DNA from: Oscillospiraceae bacterium
GTDB taxonomy: Bacteria; Bacillota; Clostridia; Oscillospirales; Ruminococcaceae
DNA length: 7,552 nucleotides
Direction of reading: 5' to 3'
Assembly: GCA_017483405.1 (NCBI GenBank)
Contig: JAFUWP010000456.1
Location: 1-7,552 of the forward strand
In this document: positions 5,618-7,552 of the stretch, piece by piece
How the letters are laid out: each line of letters opens with the position of its first letter
How positions within the stretch are numbered: the stretch's first letter is position 1
Translations under genes and position numbers: made by a program
The notes under the pieces: model-generated
The model's database searches: none
The model's input: only the letters and a program-made list of their open reading frames with translations
What the model was told of the DNA's origin: nothing

Positions 5618-5641
5618 TGTTAGTACTTTTTAGTACTAACA
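5618..5641. promoter_or_regulatory. 24-bp palindromic operator at the transcription start
   Basis: TGTTAGTACT (5618-5627) and AGTACTAACA (5632-5641) are perfect 10-bp inverted arms around TTTT. Each arm also contains the self-complementary AGTACT. The site begins six bases after the -10, where a bound dimer would block initiation. The divergent XRE protein is the natural candidate ligand, by position only. Confidence 0.7.
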
Positions 5642-5663
5642 CATAGATAAAGGAGGGATTTTC

Positions 5664-6074
5664 ATGGAAACACCTGAAAATTTACAAGAACCGCAAAGTG
5701 TAACACCCATTCCAACTGTTATTCAGAAACCAAAAGATTATTTATACACTCCCAGAGTGATTTTTTGTATTCTTGGGATGGTGCTAGGGCTTTGTCTTGT
5801 GATTACTGTTATATTTGATGTACATGCTTTGTTTGATGAACTAAATACGTATTCTGGCACTTATATTGACTCAGCAGAATTTGGCGGAGATTTCTATACT
5901 TACATTTATGAGGGCGTACAAAAAACAGGCAACAACGTACATAATGTAACCATATCAGTGAATAAATTTGCGCGTAACTGCTGTCTTTTGTTTGGTTCAG
6001 GATTTTTCCTAGGTTTCGGAATCAAGCTGTTTGAAGTAATTGCCCAGCACAAACGGTATCAAGAGGGAATGTAA
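5664..6074 (+). CDS. Hypothetical two-TM membrane protein, first gene of the XRE-controlled operon
   Basis: A 136-aa protein starting at ATG 5664 with AAAGGAGG (5649-5656) seven bases upstream. Residues 1-30 are hydrophilic and Pro/Gln-rich. TM1 is about 31-51 (RVIFCILGMVLGLCLVITVIF) and TM2 about 105-126. Between them lies a loop of about 50 residues with many Tyr, Asp and Gly; by the positive-inside rule this loop is probably outside and both termini inside. The C-terminus is short and basic. I do not recognise the family, and no enzyme motif is visible. The next gene begins one base after its stop, indicating translational coupling. The loop could sense envelope or external signals for the cytoplasmic partner encoded next; that role is inference. 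Confidence 0.85.
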   Translation: METPENLQEPQSVTPIPTVIQKPKDYLYTPRVIFCILGMVLGLCLVITVIFDVHALFDELNTYSGTYIDSAEFGGDFYTYIYEGVQKTGNNVHNVTISVNKFARNCCLLFGSGFFLGFGIKLFEVIAQHKRYQEGM

Positions 6075-6075
6075 T

Positions 6076-6519
6076 ATGCAGACAACAGAAAAAAATATGC
6101 AGAAATATGAAACTTATACCCAAAATATGAACCGACTGAATCAAGCTTTGCAGAATAATTCCTATTATGAAGCAATTCTGATTGAATATGCCACCATAGA
6201 AGACAGGACAAACAGCATTCTTTCAGATGCCGGATTTGAGATAAAAAAGAAAAACGGCTATTATTTAGGAATAGCCGAAAAACTGAAAATTATGAAAAAC
6301 AAATCTCCTTTTACAGATGAGATATGCAGGGAAAAATGTTCTCTGGAATTGATTGAATCCATTGATTGTTGGAAAAAGGAAAGAGATAATTTAATTCATA
6401 AACTGATGGAACAGCCTGTAGATGAAGAAAAACTTCAAATTCTGGCAGAACAAGGAAAAGAACTTTTCAGAGAATTGGATAATTCTGTAAGAGCTTTAAA
6501 AAGAGTAATTAAAAAATGA
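6076..6519 (+). CDS. HEPN-like helical protein with an Arg-x4-His motif
   Basis: A 147-aa all-helical, soluble protein. The start is ATG 6076, one base after the previous stop, with AGAGGG (6063-6068) seven bases upstream; an in-frame ATG at 6040 lies within the previous gene without a ribosome site. The segment YYEAILIEYATIEDRTNSIL (30-49) followed by WKKERDNLIHKL (99-110) fits the HEPN layout: a polar E42-D43-R44 cluster on one helix and R103-x4-H108 on a later one, the signature of HEPN ribonucleases and of their non-catalytic relatives. In catalytic members the residue after the Arg is often Asn; here it is Asp, so activity is uncertain. HEPN proteins are known as toxins, abortive-infection effectors and RNA-processing enzymes. 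Placement between two membrane proteins is unusual for a standard HEPN/MNT toxin pair, and no nucleotidyltransferase partner is seen. Confidence 0.8.
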   Translation: MQTTEKNMQKYETYTQNMNRLNQALQNNSYYEAILIEYATIEDRTNSILSDAGFEIKKKNGYYLGIAEKLKIMKNKSPFTDEICREKCSLELIESIDCWKKERDNLIHKLMEQPVDEEKLQILAEQGKELFRELDNSVRALKRVIKK

Positions 6520-6530
6520 GGTGGAATAAG

Positions 6531-7223
6531 ATGGAAAATCAACGTGTTTGTGAAAAATGCGGAAAAGAGATAAAAGAGGGACAAAACTTTTGCAGTGGGT
6601 GTGGTACGGCAATTAAAACCACTGGATTTACTGCAAAAGATACTAAGATTATAACTAAAAAATTACCTATTATTGCGATTGGCACAGTTTTTCTTATCGG
6701 GATTATAATATTGGTTATTCCTAAGCTTATGAAGTCCGCCTACGATTATGTGCAGGAAGGAAATTTTGAAAAAGCTTATCAAATTGCAGAGGGTAATAGT
6801 ACTCAGGATGAGGTTCTGCAAAAATGGATTGATAATTGTTTAGAAAATCAGGATTATGAACAGGCTTATAAAATTGCAGAAGGTAATAGTGCTCAAGATG
6901 AGGTTCTGCAAAAGTGGGTTGACAGTTACTTAATGGCAGGAAATTATGAGCAGGCATATTCTGTTACAGAAAACAATGAGGAACTGCATAATAATGTCTT
7001 GATGGAAAATATGATTGCATATATTGCAAAGGATATTCCAGACTCTTTAAAAACTCCAGATTCTTTTGTTTTACGTGATGCATGGGTTAACAGTAAAGCA
7101 AAAGAATGTGTTCTGTATGTCAGCGGAACCAATGGCTTTGGAAGAACAGCCTCAAGCTACTGGTATTACACATATGATACCGATAAAAAAAGTACACCCT
7201 CTATACTACATTATCGGATTTAG
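6531..7223 (+). CDS. Zinc-ribbon, TM and tandem-repeat protein (ends early by a frame change)
   Basis: The reading frame gives 230 residues. ATG 6531 is chosen over the overlapping ATG 6516 because GAGGTGG (6518-6524) lies six bases before it. Residues 7-25 are a zinc ribbon, C7-x2-C10-G and C21-x2-C24-G, of the type often found at the N-terminus of bacterial membrane proteins. The single TM is about 45-63. Residues 79-149 contain 30-residue TPR-like repeats (YEQAYKIAEGN...), probably extracytoplasmic. The part after 150 leads to a Tyr/Trp-rich stretch (SGTNGFGRTASSYWYYTYD) typical of an extracellular beta domain. The last residues, SILHYRI, look unlike the rest. The -1 frame stays open for another 82 codons to 7435, so the ancestral or full protein is probably about 301 aa. 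The frame change falls at seven A residues (7185-7191). It follows the HEPN-like gene closely and belongs to the same operon. Confidence 0.85.
   Translation: MENQRVCEKCGKEIKEGQNFCSGCGTAIKTTGFTAKDTKIITKKLPIIAIGTVFLIGIIILVIPKLMKSAYDYVQEGNFEKAYQIAEGNSTQDEVLQKWIDNCLENQDYEQAYKIAEGNSAQDEVLQKWVDSYLMAGNYEQAYSVTENNEELHNNVLMENMIAYIAKDIPDSLKTPDSFVLRDAWVNSKAKECVLYVSGTNGFGRTASSYWYYTYDTDKKSTPSILHYRI
6765..6977 (+). repeat. 90-bp tandem repeat encoding a 30-residue TPR-like unit
   Basis: Unit 1 (6765-6854) and unit 2 (6855-6944) encode FEKAYQIAEGNSTQDEVLQK and YEQAYKIAEGNSAQDEVLQK starts followed by W-[IV]-D, with a partial third copy at 6945-6977 (YEQAYSVTENN). The central bases of units 1 and 2 are nearly identical at the DNA level, including silent positions, which points to recent duplication or gene conversion. 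Copy number may vary between strains. Confidence 0.85.
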
Positions 7224-7435
7224 AGCCAGAAGAAGACAAGCCCTGGGATGATGTAAGTGATATGTTGGAAAAGACACTAAAAAATTTTGCGAGAGATGAC
7301 GTTAAAGAAATAATATCAAATGATGAGTTTGAATTAAAAAAAGATAGTATTAAAAATATTAATTATCTGTTTGAAGAGGAAGTATTAGAAAATGTAGAGT
7401 TACTTCCAGACAATCGTAAGCGTAAAATAAAATAG
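7187..7435 (+). pseudogene. C-terminal continuation of the zinc-ribbon gene in the -1 frame
   Basis: After the A run at 7185-7191, the -1 frame encodes KKYTLYTTLSDLEPEEDKPW and continues to TAG at 7433-7435, 82 sense codons. It has no start codon or ribosome site at its beginning. Its first residues continue naturally from YYTYDTDKK of the upstream frame, whereas that frame stops seven codons later. Acidic and Lys-rich with no TM segment. It is therefore the disconnected end of the same gene. A single extra A would restore a 301-aa protein; a -1 ribosomal slip or RNA polymerase slippage on the A run would do the same at some frequency. Confidence 0.75.
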
Positions 7436-7440
7436 CAACT

Positions 7441-7468
7441 TTGCAAGAGTAAAAATCTCGTGTATAAT
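7441..7468 (+). promoter_or_regulatory. Promoter for a gene beyond the right edge
   Basis: TTGCAA (7441-7446), a 16-base spacer and TATAAT (7463-7468), beginning five bases after the zinc-ribbon gene's end. No terminator hairpin lies between that gene and this promoter. Confidence 0.65.
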
Positions 7469-7552
7469 AAAGGCTAAGCAACTCTATAGAGCAGATGAGA
7501 AAATGCAATTTAGTCTATGGAGTAAGCTGGAGTAAATTAGACACGGGAGGAA
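7469..7552 (+). promoter_or_regulatory. Leader and ribosome site of the next, unseen gene
   Basis: GGGAGGAA (7545-7552) is a strong ribosome site at the very end, so a start codon is expected a few bases outside. The leader contains the palindrome CTCTATAGAG (7482-7491), a direct repeat GGAGTAA (7519-7525 and 7529-7535), and two competing inverted pairs, AATTTA/TAAATT (7507-7512, 7533-7538) and GTCTA/TAGAC (7513-7517, 7538-7542). It may fold, but no known riboswitch is recognised. Confidence 0.45.

Noticed and set aside
6040..6075. Upstream ATG 6040 for the HEPN-like gene
   Set aside because: It lies inside the preceding gene without a ribosome site, whereas ATG 6076 has AGAGGG at good distance.
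1..7552. CRISPR array, tRNA/rRNA gene, insertion sequence or transposase
   Set aside because: I saw no regularly spaced repeats, tRNA-like cloverleaf, transposase motif or IS-type terminal repeats; the only tandem repeat is the coding 90-bp unit at 6765.

Overview
The window looks like a chromosomal segment of a low-GC Gram-positive (Firmicutes), most likely a Ruminococcus-like member of the Oscillospiraceae/Clostridia. The reasons are a type III glutamine synthetase, strong AGGAGG-type ribosome sites, TTGACA-N17-TATAAT promoters and small XRE and Fur family regulators. The genus is an inference from overall character, not from a marker gene.

Left part (1-2550, minus strand): the 5' end of a small membrane protein gene with its promoter, then glnN (696 aa) with its own promoter, terminator and a long leader. 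The leader holds a 19-bp terminator-type hairpin ending in a U tract right before the glnN ribosome site. It also holds a mutually exclusive small hairpin with a six-base loop of the kind bound by ANTAR antiterminator proteins. This is the clearest regulatory RNA in the window.

Middle part (2551-5300): a divergent promoter drives a 130-aa protein with a Lys/Ala-rich helical tail. It ends at a strong terminator shared with a convergent four-helix membrane protein. A helical 147-aa ferritin-like protein follows, with a 38-aa protein that has an internal PVRIYxP duplication and was too short for routine ORF calling. On the minus strand, a Fur-family metalloregulator and a small AT-rich unknown gene form a two-gene operon. 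The Fur promoter carries a dyad that may be its own operator.

Right part (5303-7552): an apparent accessory module, AT-rich and unlike its left neighbours. A small XRE repressor gene on the minus strand faces a strong plus-strand promoter decorated with two inverted repeats, one around the -35 and one at the transcription start. That promoter drives three tightly packed genes: a two-TM membrane protein, a HEPN-like helical protein (Arg-x4-His motif), and a zinc-ribbon/TM/30-residue-repeat protein. The last gene changes frame at a run of seven A residues, with 82 further sense codons in the -1 frame. It is either a frameshift mutation, a homopolymer sequencing error, or programmed/transcriptional slippage. 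A further promoter and ribosome site at the right edge announce a gene that starts outside the window.

The three complete intergenic terminators share the same CCGTCCG/CGGACGG stem core, which suggests a recurrent terminator family in this genome. The best candidate for an undescribed system is the XRE-controlled membrane/HEPN/zinc-ribbon module; its function is not shown by the sequence.
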